64,000 nt of DNA, taken from NCBI GenBank assembly GCA_019843655.1, contig JACDQD010000004.1:10354001-10418000 (forward strand), given 5' to 3'. How positions within the stretch are numbered: the first letter of the stretch is position 1; each line of letters starts with the position of its first letter. The notes under the pieces are model-generated. The model made no database searches and was not told the origin of the DNA. It saw nothing but the letters and a program-made list of their open reading frames with translations. Origin of the DNA: Lethocerus indicus (lineage: Eukaryota; Arthropoda; Insecta; Hemiptera; Belostomatidae). A program made the position numbers and the translations under genes. This document shows, piece after piece, positions 15,367-29,922 of the stretch.

Positions 15367-18300
15367 TTCTGACAGGCACTTCTATCATCGATTTACCTAA
15401 AACTCTAAAACATTTTTTTAGTAATATTACCAATTTTCCGATTCGTCAGCCAATTGCCGGATTGCTTCGCAACGGCTGTTTACTCTATTGTTGCCGTTTT
15501 CGTTTATCTTTTTTGGGAATTTATAAAACAAATTTTGAAACGAATGCGCGATTTCGATAATTGTTTAACCGATAAAAGGTGACAACCTTTAACCGGTGAT
15601 GTTTAGGTTAACTAGTGATTTCGTTTCATTAACCGGAAGGAAAATACTAAATTGGTCGGTTCCTCTGTGGACGGAGGACAAATCTTTCGTTTAGTTACTA
15701 TTTAATGAACTAACGTATGCAAACGCCTTGGAAACATATGGGACCTTTACATATGTTTTATGTCATTTAACAAAGTCGTTGATACTCATTTTTCCGCATG
15801 TATGCAATAAGAAAGAGGATAGTTTGAGTATTTCTTAGGGTTTCAACTGCAGTCAAAGAAACAGTTGCACACAAACACAACTTATAATGCCACTAGTTAT
15901 AGTTTTTTATGATTTCGGCTACACGCTATTTTCAGAAGAGTTCCGGCAATAGATTAATGAGGCATGTAATCATTTTTATCGCCGGTGTGGAAACTTATCC
16001 GCACTGGTACTCCACTCTCACTGATTGTTTTTTACGTTATGATGGTATCGCAAATCCTCGCGGATAAAAAAAAAATGTTTATAACTTGGATGTATAAATT
16101 TATAAGACAATATTAATACTAGTTTTAATTTAACTTTGTAGGAATTTTAAATGATGAAACATTTTGGTTAGTACAAAAGTTAATCTGTGCCATCAATTTT
16201 CTTTCATAATATAGTCAGCCCGATATAGAATATCATAAACATTCGATACGGTTGTCAAAATTCCAAACTGGAAAGTGAGCCAACCAATCGGGGGATAGTC
16301 CTCCCTAGTGTTACCTCAACCTGAAAAATATTACGTAGAGGACAATAGTCATAGTCGAACTCGGATTGCCTCTCAGTCTCGCTTCAATATCACACCGGAA
16401 TTCACGACTACATTAAATTCAGCTCACAGTCGAACAAGTATAAAATTTTGCAGGGATTTCCCGAAGTCACGCCATTGGGGAGGGGACGCCACATGCGGGC
16501 TCGGGACGAAAGATTCTCTCAGGAGGGCCGAGTATATAATTCGGTGAGGTGTATTCCCGAGTCAATAGGACGAACGCCGGGTCTAAGGGACCAAGGTTGT
16601 AAGTCACACCGGGGATAATAGAGAAGGGTCCAGTCAGGGAGGGTGCGCATCGTTTTGTACCAATAGAAACTCCATTAATAGCGACTAAACGGCAACTTCG
16701 GGTCGCTTGTTGGCTTTCCAGTTCACTCGAGTGTATCACTGTAATGCTAGCCCCTCCTCTCACAGCTGCCCTAATGCTGACAAAATGGGCCTCTACTCTA
16801 CCCATTATATAACACCGCGCTCCAATATGGCCCGGGGGTCACAATGCCCCGGGGATTCGGACCGTCGCCACTGTCGAATGGGAACGTCCGAACGGGACCG
16901 ATATTTGAAATGTATTGGCGAACAATTATTCGGACAGAATTAGTCGCCATATCGACTCGATTGAAGGCACGCTTTTAAGTCGATTTCGAACGATCGTAAC
17001 AGCACCTTGCCGAACATCGCTCTCCATTAAACATTATAAATAATCGCACCGACCTTTCCAGCGCTTGTGAACTTAGTTCCAGTAGAATGAAAAAGAGTGA
17101 TGTATCTTTCATGCGATACAGAACTAGCTTTTCTTGCTTCGTTACCAAATGTGTACCAAAGGAGGTTATATAGACAAACATAATAATCGGTCATATTGCT
17201 TCCGCTGTGAACTATCATTCACAATTACGATTGTTTTCAAGGGAATACGAATTATATTTTTTTAGGGAGTTAAAATTATTTTAACTGGAGTAAGTTAACA
17301 TTTGAGACGCCTCTTAATATAATGCTGTATTTGTATCGATTGTTATCATTCGAATTGTGCATTTACACCACATAATTGCTTATAAAAAAGTGTAATTTCA
17401 TATGGGAGCACTTTTGCAATTTGTACATCGTCCATGAGGTAAAACACAAAGACGTTTAAGGGGGTTGAATATCTACAAAAGTGAACGAAAAACTTGTTGG
17501 AAAAAGCTGAAAAGGGCAGTTGCTATTACTTAATAGGTGACATATTGGGGCTGAAATAGGGAAACAGTCAACTACCCGTGAACCTAGCCCCGGCTACCTG
17601 CCCTATTCTTCATTGACTACGTATAACAATTTATTGTCAAGAATTCCGCAGGAGATACCATCTGCTAACGGCCCGCACTATTTCTTCCTGATATCATTTT
17701 GTTTGATCGATCCTCAAGTCCCTACGTACATACAGGTTCGATTGTAGTGTTTTTTTAAGTTTCGATAACGTTACTACTTATCATCATTGCTTACCTGGAT
17801 TCCAGTTGTAATAGAACTGTTACATTACTCATTTTCACTTCATTATGTATGAGACGATGCAAACAAATGTATTTAATTGCCGTAGGTTTCGTGTATTTAA
17901 TTGTTACAAAATAGAATTGAAACAAGTGCCAAATTAAGAAATATAAGATGTCGGGTAATTTGTTAATTAAAAACGTATTGCACATTAAAATTGTGATTTC
18001 GCCTTCTAATCGATTACATCGATTTGGATTATCTCAATAATTTTATTTTAAAAATAAATAAACTATTAAATATGTAAAGATTTGTATTATTTAATTTTTT
18101 TGTATTTTGAGGATATTATAGTGAGCAGTTTGCACTGCCTCATTGAGTAATACAATCAGCTTTTCACATCGATCATCATATTGGACACTACTATACCTAA
18201 ATACGATTCTTAGTTTTTATTTAGTATTTAGTATTGTTGCTTTTTACATCAATATTCAAAAAGGATACTAAATTTAACTCAGTTGTATTTTAAATTATTA

Positions 18301-18798
18301 CAGATGAAACCATGCAGAGACTTAAATATGTTAAACAATATGTGAATTACTACAGCCAAGAACATATATACAGACACATATGTATATATATATATATATT
18401 TGAAAACTGACAACAAATTATACAACGGATAGAGAGCTATGTCATTTCCAACATTCCAGTCTGATTATTGGGTGCCTAATTAAAGTAAGGATAGAAAACT
18501 TGCTAATTAAAAACATTACATTTACACAGGAGTATTAAGTATAAAGCGATATATTTCTTGTAAAGTTGATATGGATTGTATTTGAGGATGATGTTCAATT
18601 GTAATATATTTACATCTGTAGGATGCTATAGTTCAATCAAACATGTGTTTCTCATTACAGCGGTATCTCAGCAGAAGTGCTCATCATGTCCAAGGAAATT
18701 ACAAGTTGTAAACATGTTATATAAAATCAGTAAATGAGTTTTATAAATTTGATGTTTTACTATATAACTTACCTGAAGGCTGAGATGACTTACTAAGT
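15367..18798. other. Divergent intergenic region between the two coiled-coil genes
   Basis: The minus-strand TM-coiled-coil gene starts at 15366 and the plus-strand coiled-coil gene at 18799, so both promoters lie here. A CpG-rich block at about 16290-16960 has open frames on both strands with no domain in either, which suggests composition rather than coding. A splice-like segment near 18660 contains an ATG and could be a 5' UTR exon of the right-hand gene, but no frame connects it convincingly. Confidence 0.5.
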
Positions 18799-21700
18799 AT
18801 GGAGAAAAAGGTAATAGTTGGAAATATCAATTTGAATAACTAACTACTTTTTTTATGAATCTCATACTCAAGTGTAAATGTTATACGCTATAAGACATGG
18901 TGTTATCAAGATAACGTATTTCTTATACTAACTGGCTTCAAAAATAAGATAAGAATTTTATCTGTATGTAGGGAGGAGAAATTCGAAAGCGTCTAAACAA
19001 TTTGGAAAAAGATTTGAAGAACCTCAGGGAAAAGATAATTGTTAATGATGTACAGAATCATGAAAACAACCTTAAGAATGGTAAAAAAATAATCACCTAT
19101 TTCAGAAGACCTGCAGGTCTTAACAATATTCATACCTTGAAGAAAGGGAGTAAAAAGGTATCTTTTAGACTTTTATCATTGTGACTCCTTAATAAAACAT
19201 AATTAAAATATAACCTTCACAATTACCTCAACATACCTACAATCAACTGAGTCATAAAATCCCGGTTTCCCAAATTTCATTCCCAGTGGTGACAATGTTT
19301 AAATTAATTACTTCTACAGTATGTAAGATTGTTGATTGTGCAATAAAAAAAAGTTAAAAATGGGAAAAAAGAATATATATGTATTAATGTTAGCAGGAAA
19401 TTACTAATAGATCCAGGGGAGATGACAGAGAGTTAAAATTGATTCTAAAAAACAACCATGAATACAACCCAATCTTTGAATACCTTCAGGATATAAGCAA
19501 AAACATTGCCAAAGGTTTGTCCCTTGTGTGAACATTTTGAAGTTCCATAGCAAAATAGTACTTTCGAAGTAAAGTACTTCTGAATCCGGAATCTGAATTA
19601 GGGCTAGACTGTTACAATGTAACACATTTATTATTACAGTCAGCCAAAGTGTGTGCTATGTGTACATCTATATCTGTATAAGCTGCTAAATAAAAAAATA
19701 TTTTTGGTATCCATGTTAATAATATTTCTTGTAATTAAACCTGCATAAGGAATGGAAATTTCTGCTAGTTTGTAATTAATAAAAAACTAAACTAATCAGA
19801 AACATATTTGCAGGTAGTGAAGCAATGAAAAAGATTGCCAGTCTAACCGAAATATCAAACATGTCAGTAACACCTTGCAATTCTCTTTTCTTTGTGAGAG
19901 ATGAGGTAATGTACTAGGAATACATTTATATTAATTAAAATTTAAATATTTAATCTAAATTTTATGATTGGTAGAAAAATAGCTGATAGTAATATATAAA
20001 AAGTATTTAATTCTTGTGTATTGTCAATGTATTAAATATAAGTAAATTTAGTTTCAATGAGTACAAAAAATAATAGAGGGTTATAAGGGGGTATGTGAGA
20101 GTAATAGAATTGAAACTCATTACTTCATTACTTTGCTTCGATAAGAACCTGTTTCAAATGATATATCATAGTAATATCAGTAGAAGATTTAGTTACTTAA
20201 AGTATTTTATTGAGAATTTAGTTTAGTCTAAATTAGTTGTTCTCTGAACAGAGGGTATCTAGTTTCTCTATCAATGCAGCTTTCCTGCTAGGCCTTAACC
20301 TTTATTTTACTTCTAACTAAACCCTGAATCAGTATGTACTAATTGGTAGGAATGTGATGGCATTATGTGAGTTGTGACAGATAATCTAGTAGGATATCTT
20401 TGATAAAAAAGAGCTTATTAATTTTTGATTAAAATATTAAGAATTTATAAGGTGGTTATAATACCACCAAGTAGAGTTCATTATTCACAATAACGTACAA
20501 CCTACTACTATAAACAACTCTTCCAATAAATAAAAGAAAAGATAAATATTTTTGTAATATCATGATATAATAATTAATTTACTGATTATTTTGTTTATCA
20601 TATTTAAGAAATGTAGACAGGACGCAGAAATTCAAGTGGCTAGGGCATCTTCTGCAAACAATGACACTTCTATCAACCCAGAGATGGTAATGTATTACTC
20701 TGCAATTAGTTTAAATTAGGATATGAAAATAAAAAAGATGAATTAATCATATAACTCAATTAATTAAAGTCTTTATTCCATTTTTTAAAAATTGTTAAAA
20801 TCGAAATGCTATGTAGGGAAGAATTGTCTTGGTGATTCTTTGAGTACATCTTTGCTTTAGAGAATTTATTTTGAAGAGTGTACACATTTCTGGAATTTAT
20901 GTTTGTGTGTATTATATTTCCATATGAAACTCTTGTTTAATTAATTTAATTTGAATATAAGCACTTTATGTTTTGTATTAGCATAGCATTATGATGTTTA
21001 TTTTGAAAATCAATATGAAGAGTATCCCCATTTTCAGTTTCAACTTGCGCTAGTACCAGGTAGAAGACTGAGAAAAAGTGTAAGTGATGAGAATATGCTC
21101 GTTAAGCAGACCTTCAATGCTAGACAGGTAACATATTTCTGTTATTTGACAAAAAAGCACTAGGACTAGTTTAAAATATAATTGAATAACTGTATCATAC
21201 CTATTTTTGAGAATAAATAAATGATTTGGACCAATGTGCTCAGAGTTATCTGAAATGTAAAAATATTTATATTATATCATAAGTAATAACCCCATTTTAA
21301 CTTAGTTTATATGATTTAACTACTCTAAGATATCAATTTAAATTAGGAACATGTGATTTTAGGAATTGCAGAAAGAAAGACAAATACGAAATAAACTTGA
21401 AAAAGAAATCAATGACTTAAAAACAAAACTTAAGGTAGAATCTTCACAGCTATCCAAAATGTGCAATGCTAAGTATAGTATCTAATATTTTTAGTGTGAC
21501 TTATTCTGTTATAAGAGTAAAATGTCATAGTTTGTCAAATATATTTAATAGAAGCTGAAAGAAGAAAAATCAAAAGGAGAAAACAAATATTATAAATTAT
21601 GTATTGATAATAATAAAAAAAATATAAATGGAGATTTAACTAAAATGAATGAAATAGCTAAGGTAATTACTACAAGTAACTTGGGATAGATTTCTTATTC

Positions 21701-24700
21701 AGGTAATAAGTCAATTATCTTAATACAATTATTAAATCAAAAAAAGGTTTATTTATTGTATTAGAACTAGCATAACCATTAGAAGTTTACTCTGCTGCGT
21801 AATTAATTATGAATCCCTTTATTATTAGTTGCTATTATTAATTAATTATAATAGTATTGAAAAGTATTTAAACATCATTAGGAATTGGAAACTGAGAAAA
21901 TTAGGAATAATAAGCTCAAGGAAGATAATGACCAACTAAAAAAAGTATTGGAAGATAGTAAAAGACAAATCAATGAAATGGCAGAAGAAAAAAAAATGAT
22001 AATAGCTATGTCTACAGAAATGGAAGAAAAATACAAACATTTGCATAGTTCTAAAATTCAAGATGGGGACTGCATGAAATTATTGAAGGTAAATTATGAG
22101 TAATTAACACATAGTTTAAGTTTAATTTAAAAAGCTAAATACTACAGACTATTTTGTACTGATTCTGATTTGTTTATACAGTCATTGATAATAAGACAGT
22201 ATTTATACACTCAAAATTAAAGTAAATAGGGTTATAAACTTATGATGGCCATAAAAAAGATAGAACCTCAGGACATCATTACTTCCTTTATATTTTTATG
22301 AAAAGAAATACATACTGATTTTAAATAACTCACATTAAAGACATATACAAATATGGGAAGACTAACTGTATTCAAGTTTTTAAGAAAAAAAAGGTCAAAC
22401 AGTTTGTAAGTCATTCATTTTTTTATGAAATTTTTTTGGGTCATTTTATAATCTAACATTGAAAATCCAGCTAATGTAACCAATATATCACCTAGATAAA
22501 AATTTCCAACAATCATGTGAAATTTCACAGCTTATTTTCCCACTTTTTGAACTTGATATGAATGGAGTGTATATAATTAAATGTCATATGTACTCTTAAG
22601 AATATTATATATTAAAAACAAATAAATGTTTTCATAAGAAAAAGAACAAAAACTTGGCTCAGAGACTTGAGGAATTACAAAGTTACACTGATGTAAAAAA
22701 TTTTGAATTTGAAAGACTGAAGAAAGATTTGGAATGTCTAAAAGATTATAGATATAAGGAACAAGAATGGCAAATTATAACAGATGAGCTCAAAGAAAAA
22801 CTTAGACATAATGAAAGAGAACTTGAAGAAAAGATTAGTGAATATGCAAAGAAGTTAGTACTTTTGTTTATCCATCAACCAATGTATACATAAGGACAAA
22901 CTAGTTGCTATTCTCGTATTTTTAATTTCCATAGAATTCAGTTAAATTTTCGTTTATGATAGAGCCACTGAAATCCCTAAATAAGTAAAACGATTTCTCC
23001 CTAAACTATCCTTCTACAGGTATTTCATGATATGTGGTAGTTGCTTTTTGCATTTCTGTTTTATACTTTGAATTAGTAATAAAGAAATTTTATAAGAGTA
23101 GGAATCCATTACATGCTCCAGAAGTTATTGAAGCAATAGAAAAAGAAAGGAAAAGCTATTTGGAGTTAAAAGAGAATATGTCTAAAATGGAAACAAAACT
23201 CAAAAACAAGTGTGAGCAATTGGAAAATGAATTGGCAAATGTTACCAAAAGCAGTAATGATAGGTTTGTTGTATAAAATTTGATATAGAATATTGTGCAA
23301 ATTGCTTGCTAAAATTGTCCTGATGAAAGTTTGTTTTCAGGTATAATGATTTACAAATTAAATATAAAAGATCTCAAACTGAACTAGAAATGCAGGAACA
23401 TACCACACAAGCTTTAAAGGAGAAAATTGTGGTTCTGAACAAGGAATTAGAGAATGAAAAACTAAGGTATTGGAGAAATTTATGCATTCTTTTTAAATTT
23501 GATTTTATAACAAGACTACAATATTAGTACTGTATGTAGTGACAGTGCTCCTTTCAATAACTGCAATATACTTTTGAAGGAGAAAGAGACACTTTATTAT
23601 AACATACAAACTGTTGTCAATGGGCATATGGTTTTATTTATTATGCACTAGTGAAAATGTAATTATAATACTTAAGTTCAACAACTAGTAAATATGAATC
23701 ATAATTTATAAAACCAAGGAAAATGTTGTATCTGTTACATAAATATCTAATCATATAATGTTGCATGCTGGAAAGAATATTGTCTGTTAGGCTACTTTTG
23801 GGACAGTAATGACCAATCTGTTTAATAGTTTACTTGAAATTAATAATGCTTTATAAGGAATTATTTTTCCTTAGAGTGACAGACCTTTGTGAAGTCAAGA
23901 GCCACCATGAGGACATTATAAAAAAATTAACTGATGCTGTTAATGATAGAGTAAGTCATCTTAATTTTATTCACCGTGGTGGAAAATATGTCTACAAAAT
24001 TGGAATTGTTTGTACCATGGAACTGTTAAGATTGATCAATTTAATTTTATTTAAAATTTTTGTTTCATCTATTATTAATTTTATTAACTTATAAATAACA
24101 AGGATAGCAATTTAAAGATGTTGACAAGGGAGGGCAGTTTGACTCTGAAGTCCTGTGAAGATATGGAAAAGAAAATATTACATTTAGAACAAGTTTTAGG
24201 GCAAAAGGATACTGTAGTTGATCAACTCAGGTTAGTTTTTATTTATATAACAGAGTTAATGTACAACTGGGTCTGTAAGCTAAATCCCATCTCATTATTC
24301 CATGATAAAGAATTGATTGAAAATTGTTTTCAATTTCAGTAGTAATTGAAAGTATGAACAATTTAGGTTTTGTATTTACTTTACTGTACTTACTTAAATA
24401 GGTTTTGTATTTACTTTTAATTATTTGTATGTTTTTTTTTCATTTAATTTCAGGAAACAACTGGAAATTGAAAAAGACACTATCCGTATTAAAGATAAAA
24501 TGCTCAATGATCAACTGGATACAATTAAGAGCTTGCGGAACACAATAGAAGACAATAGAAGATTAATTGAAGAAGGGAAATCTGAAATGAACAAAATTAC
24601 AAAACAGTACATTGTAAGAAAAATGAAGTTTTCTGAAACAAAAATATCAATTTACAAAGTATATCATTAGCAGTTCAACAAATTCAAGTGCTGTTTGGAC

Positions 24701-25933
24701 ATAACAAAATCTTCAGAATTAGTAATTTATTTTTTCAGAATTGATTGATATTGATGTTCTTTTGTAATAATTAGGTTCAGTGTAATTATTTATAAAAAAT
24801 ACATTTATATATGACTTATTTCTTCAGCAATTAGAATGTTACAAAAATGAATTAAAACAGCAAATGGTTGAAATGGAATGCACTATCAAAGAAGCACAAG
24901 GGTCTATAGAAAGGGAAAGGAAACATAAATATCTTCTGCATGAAATTGAAACACAGGTAGGGAACAGTTGACAAACTATTGCATAACTAATACATAAATT
25001 CAATAGAAACTGATCAGCAAATTTATTCTTAATAACAGAGTATCATACTTGTGAATGTAAACTGAAATAGAAAATAAAAATTACAGGTATTTGAAAAGCA
25101 AAAAGAATGGGAAAGTCAGCTTCGCCATATGATCAATGAAAAAAATCAGGCCGTAAAGACAGCCAGGTATTTATTAAGCTATATTATAAACATATTATAA
25201 AACATACTTATATACATATTACATAGAATAAACAATGAATTTAAACTGGATTTAATAATAATTGTTATTAATACTGACAGAAATTAATGTATAAGTAGTT
25301 AAATTTGTTTAAATTAATATTCTGGAGTTGATAAGTTCATCTCTTTTAATAAATTTAAAGAAAATTTGTTACTGGAGAATTGATATCCAGGTTTTTCCAT
25401 TCATGTTACATAACTACAATTGTACTATGCTGGGCCTCTATCATCTGCACTCTGTAATTTTGCTTGAGTTGCCCCTTTTCTGGGAATAACATGTCATCCT
25501 GGTGTTCTATTCTCTGTTGGCAGACCAAATTTACCTTCAGTTGAAAATTTGAATTAATTAAGAAAGAGAAACTCGGATAATTCCACTGTATGCATTAAAA
25601 ATCTATTATCACAGATATACAACCCAAAAATTAATTGAAGCAGTATCGGAATTTGAAAAGCAGATGTCTACAGCAAATAATAAACAAATATTACTTGAGA
25701 AAACCCTAAAGGTGAAAAATTCTGAACTTCAAATGGTAAAAAATAAGGTAAGCATTGAGAATATTAATAGTTCATCATACAACTATCATTCTTTCTTTAA
25801 TTTATCCTTTCAATTATATTGACAGATGTCTGAATTAAAACTAAAACTCTGGCAATCTGAAGACGAACTAAGGCTTTTGAGAGCAAAACACACAAATGCA
25901 GTACATCACACCAGTGAAGCTTCCATGTCATAG
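18799..25933 (+). CDS. Long coiled-coil protein in 19 exons, family not recognised
   Basis: Exons: 18799-18810, 18972-19157, 19397-19514, 19814-19905, 20609-20686, 21038-21127, 21363-21434, 21552-21662, 21882-22088, 22639-22853, 23099-23263, 23341-23466, 23875-23950, 24103-24230, 24454-24613, 24828-24956, 25087-25166, 25615-25747 and 25826-25933. Borders are GT-AG, phases agree, and the 2286 bases give 761 residues plus stop. Residues 1-190 are basic and low in hydrophobics. About 190-755 is almost unbroken Lys/Glu/Leu/Asn coiled coil, without a motor, zinc-binding or membrane segment. This plan fits synaptonemal-complex transverse filaments (SYCP1-like), centrosomal or spindle proteins, but coiled coils mimic one another and I saw no diagnostic motif. 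The acceptor of exon 11 is the least certain: two AGs lie close together, and only the chosen one fits the phase. The first coding exon has only four codons. Confidence 0.82.
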
Positions 25934-26093
25934 ATGCCATGCCACTGATGCTTCAGTGATAACCAAATAGATAATTATAATATCAAGTGCACAGCAGATG
26001 CATAATATCGAGAGCTAGTAGTTGTATATAGAAGAACTAATTGTGTTTAAGATTCAGTAATGTATATTAGATTCATCTCCACATAAGATTTGA

Positions 26094-26099
26094 AATAAA
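26094..26099 (+). terminator. Polyadenylation signal of the 19-exon coiled-coil gene
   Basis: AATAAA 160 bases after the stop codon, the first good hexamer downstream in a short AT-rich 3' UTR. The transcript end itself is not visible. Confidence 0.55.
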
Positions 26100-26351
26100 T
26101 ATCTCATTCAACATAAAAATGTCATTATTGTATAAAGTAGAATTTTTGTAACTATTCTTGAGTATCTTGAGTACTAGGGGGTGAATATTGCCATACCGGA
26201 GTATAACGGAACGCTACTGGGAGTGTGGAGAGTGCCTGGACACTGGGGGGACGTTTACAGGAAAATCTGGTTATATTGGGGGTCACAGGGAGTGTCCTGA
26301 ACTGGTGGTGGCTGACTAGGCTGTGTGAATATAGAATGAAATCTGAGTGGG

Positions 26352-26457
26352 GTCGAATTTTGCTAGAGAACGGCAGAGGTCATTTGAAGGTCGTCTGGAT
26401 GTTTGATTGTCCCAGTCACATCTAAATGACCTCTGTCGTTTTCTAGGAAAATTCGAC
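26352..26457 (+). repeat. Inverted repeat able to form a 34-bp RNA hairpin
   Basis: Arms at 26352-26385 and 26424-26457 are separated by 38 bases. As plus-strand RNA, 33 of 34 positions pair, two of them G-U; only one G-G mismatch remains. The minus-strand RNA would instead carry two A-C mismatches, so the fold favours the plus strand, the same strand as the gene ending at 25933. It could be a pri-miRNA-like or fold-back structure, or the remains of a small inverted-repeat transposon. No flanking target-site duplication was recognised. Confidence 0.8.
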
Positions 26458-26459
26458 CG

Positions 26460-28135
26460 ACTTCTCTTCTACTTGTCTCCTCCAGTCCAGTCATCAGTTC
26501 GCGTTCTCCAGTGCCTTGGGTATCTCCGAGAAGGTATTATCACTCCGTTAAACCAATAAATAAATATATATATATATATTATAAATACATAAATATATAT
26601 ATATATATATATTAAAATAAATATAAAATTCTTTTAAATTATAATTCTTTGTGTTCCCCACTACTAGACTGCTGTACTAGCCCTATGCATCTTATTGACT
26701 TTCTTCCTTCTCTCATTACCTTATTATTCCAAGACTTTCTTTAGTTCTGAAAATTTTAATTTGCACTGTACCTTATTATTAACTGTTCTTAAATATAAAT
26801 ATACGATTATAAAATTATTATCTAATTAAAAAAATTGGCCATATTAGTTGTATTTGAACCAATTATTAATCGCTTGAAGCTCATCAGTCGTATGTCGGTT
26901 TACCATACCTTTTGCTGGCACCAATTAATTTGCCAATCAATTGAAATTGAAGTACCAATTTGGGGTAATTTATAGCTTGTTTTCTGGGAAGCAAGAGGCA
27001 ATTGTTTGATATACCAAAATTGTCCAACGATGTTGTCTGCCAGCACTGCACCTATGAGAGGTACTAGACACTATTATTTTGAAAGTGTGATATAGCTTGA
27101 TTGCATTCTCCTCATTATACTTCAACCCTTTTCTCATTTATATAGACAAAACAGCTACAATATCATTTCTACATATAATAAGAAGTAGATTAACAAAATG
27201 TACATATAGAACTATGTCAAGAATTCTAAGCTCTTGTTATAGTCTTCCAAATGTAAGAGTATGTGAATACCAAAGTATATTTCCGTTTATTTTTTTGAAA
27301 ACTGATAAGTTTAAAAAAATATTGATTGCTTAAGCCACTATAAAACTTATACTTCATACAAAATTCTATTTGTTATTTTAATTCGATTGAACTATTAATA
27401 ATATTACTTCAGGCAAGTCCATATTCAGCAAAAGTTCCAATTATACTGTATACCATTAATAAAAAAACTTTTCTTGGAAATGCTGCTACCTGGAAATCAG
27501 CATGTTTCAACCCCAAATTAAATATTTACAGCACATTTTAACCATGTTCATGTAAATTATAGTTGTGCATTTTGTTTCATAAGATTAATCAATCTAACTT
27601 TTAGAGGTAATAATATTAAATATCATAAATAGATCTGTCACCAAGAGAACATTCTTCATTCTAGCTCTAATGATTGCTAGGTCTTTAAACTTCCATAGGC
27701 CATGCTTGTTTGTCTGAGCTGGCCTTTTGTATGGGATGTCATATTGTACATGAGACTACATCAGTTTTCTATATTTACAATAAATAAAATAGGTTGGTTA
27801 AAAACGTTTTTTCAAAATAGAAATTTTATTTAAATATTTATCACTGTTTAAAGAAAACATTAACCTACAAATAGTTAACCTTTTTAATTTTCATTTAAGG
27901 AAAAATACATATTAGATTTTGACCCCAAATTCTTTATAGGTTAGGTTAGGTTCAAAGTTTTAGTTTGGTGGCCTGTGAGGATCAACAGCTTAGTGGCCTC
28001 TGATACAACTTACATCATTCATGGCTTACTGGCACAGTGGGAAAGAAATAATGTTCAGTGAATTATGGGTACATACATCAAGAATTAGTCTGAAAATGGA
28101 ACACTTATATTTTATATGTACAGCTTAAAATATCA

Positions 28136-28189
<54 letters not shown>

Positions 28190-29922
28190 TGAGCTATCTT
28201 AAATGACTAGTAATATACAATAAACAAGAATAGGAAAGGCCAAAGTCGCAGCTCCTTTTAAGCACTATTACACTGAGTTTCTTCTATTAGTTTCTTGTCA
28301 TTTTAAAAGTTGTTTAATAATGTGCAATTAAATAATTTCTGTCACAATAACTGAACAATAAAAATACAAGAGATAAATACATAAATATTTTATAAACAGT
28401 TTAAACCTGAACACATATATAAAAACAGACATCAAAAGAGGAAGTCAATAGTAACTTATATTATTAATACATTCTTTCAAATTCTGAATTTTATCAAATC
28501 TACGCCATTTAACAGACAAAAAGCAAAAAGGCACATCATCCAAACTTTATTCATTAAATGTAAAAACTAATTTATCACACAGTTTCACAATCAGAGTTCT
28601 ATTGTAATTTTATATATAGTGTATATTCAATTTTAGGAATGCAGTAGATGGAGTGCTGTTACAGCTATAAAAATGCAGAGAAAAAAAAGTCAAATACTAG
28701 AAACAAATTTATTAATGGAAAATAAAATTTAAATAAAAGAAAATAATTAAATAATCTGAGCTATTTTAAAATTGAGATAATGTGAATTAATTTTGCTGGC
28801 TCATTCCAAGTAATTATCACAATTTTTATGAGTTTCACTTATGATTTCATAGAGAGCTTTGGTCAGAAAATTCTAAATCTCGCTTATTCTAAATATATAT
28901 TTAAATTGAAAATAGAAATTCTCTTAGATATCTTTTTGGATGAAAATAATTATTTGCTTAAAAAAGTGCGTAGAGTAGTATCAAGGAATGAAGACTACCG
29001 AACTTATAATATATCTTTGGTAAAAAGCGCATGAAATTCAAATAATTATATTAAAATACTGACAGCAAAAAACATTGTAATGGAATGATTCCTACCTTAG
29101 TAAACTACTCTTTAAAGGCACAGATCAATGAAATCTAAAATACCATTCAGCAACTTTTCTCCAACTGCAAATATGTATATATGTACATTTGATGTAATAA
29201 ATGTATTAAACAATCAATTTAAAGATAATAATGAATTGTTACCACCTTGAACATCTTATAGTGATATGCAATGGAATTTATAAATCCTCCTGATTATTTT
29301 AGAATGAACTTATAACATAATATTTTGCAAAAAAAATTTAATTGAGAGAACACTTTGATTGTGAAGACTGGCCTTTTGTACAATACTCCTACACATTATT
29401 TTTTAATATATTCATTTTATTACAATTCTGACAGTGACTTCCTTTTATATAAATCTATCCAAATTAAGACACTAGTTTGCTCTTGGATAACAAAATTCTA
29501 ACAAGAGTAGTCAATATAACAAAGACAAACAATTATGACTTAATTATATATAATGAATATGGACAATTATCACAATGGAACAGTAAGAAGAAAACAGTAC
29601 ATTGTGTTTTAAATTTGTGTTAACGTTCTACAACAAATATTTAATACATTTAAAAATTGGAATGAATTTTCTGACTTATTCAATTGGGATTATCTTAAGA
29701 ATTCCGTTAAATTTTATGATTTCCCCTGAGCATATGATATTACAAAATTAAAAGAAGAAATCTGGCCACGAATTTTAAACACTTGTTTAACAACAACAAA
29801 ACACAAATGAATTATCAGTCTGACCAAAAGGTGATGTATGTTTGGTTAAAGACAGTTCTAAATTAAAAATAATGGCACTATTAAATGAAACAAAATGCCA
29901 GGAACTGTCCAGGATAAATCTC
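26460..29922. other. Convergent intergenic region, no gene seen
   Basis: This lies between the 3' ends of the plus-strand coiled-coil gene and the minus-strand C1GalT1 gene. It is very AT-rich with few CpG. Short (TA)n tracts occur at 26563-26612 and 28144-28186. The small frames at 27097-27333 and 28828-29034 are AT-biased and have no family signature. The 3' UTR of C1GalT1 occupies an unknown part of the right end. Confidence 0.55.
28144..28186. repeat. (TA)n microsatellite
   Basis: About 43 bases of TA repeat in the convergent intergenic region. Confidence 0.9.

Noticed and set aside
16308..16943. Open frames on both strands in a CpG-rich block
   Set aside because: Neither strand shows a family signature or linked splice sites; lower stop-codon density follows from composition.
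27942..27953. TTAGG telomere-type repeat
   Set aside because: Only two units, so no array.
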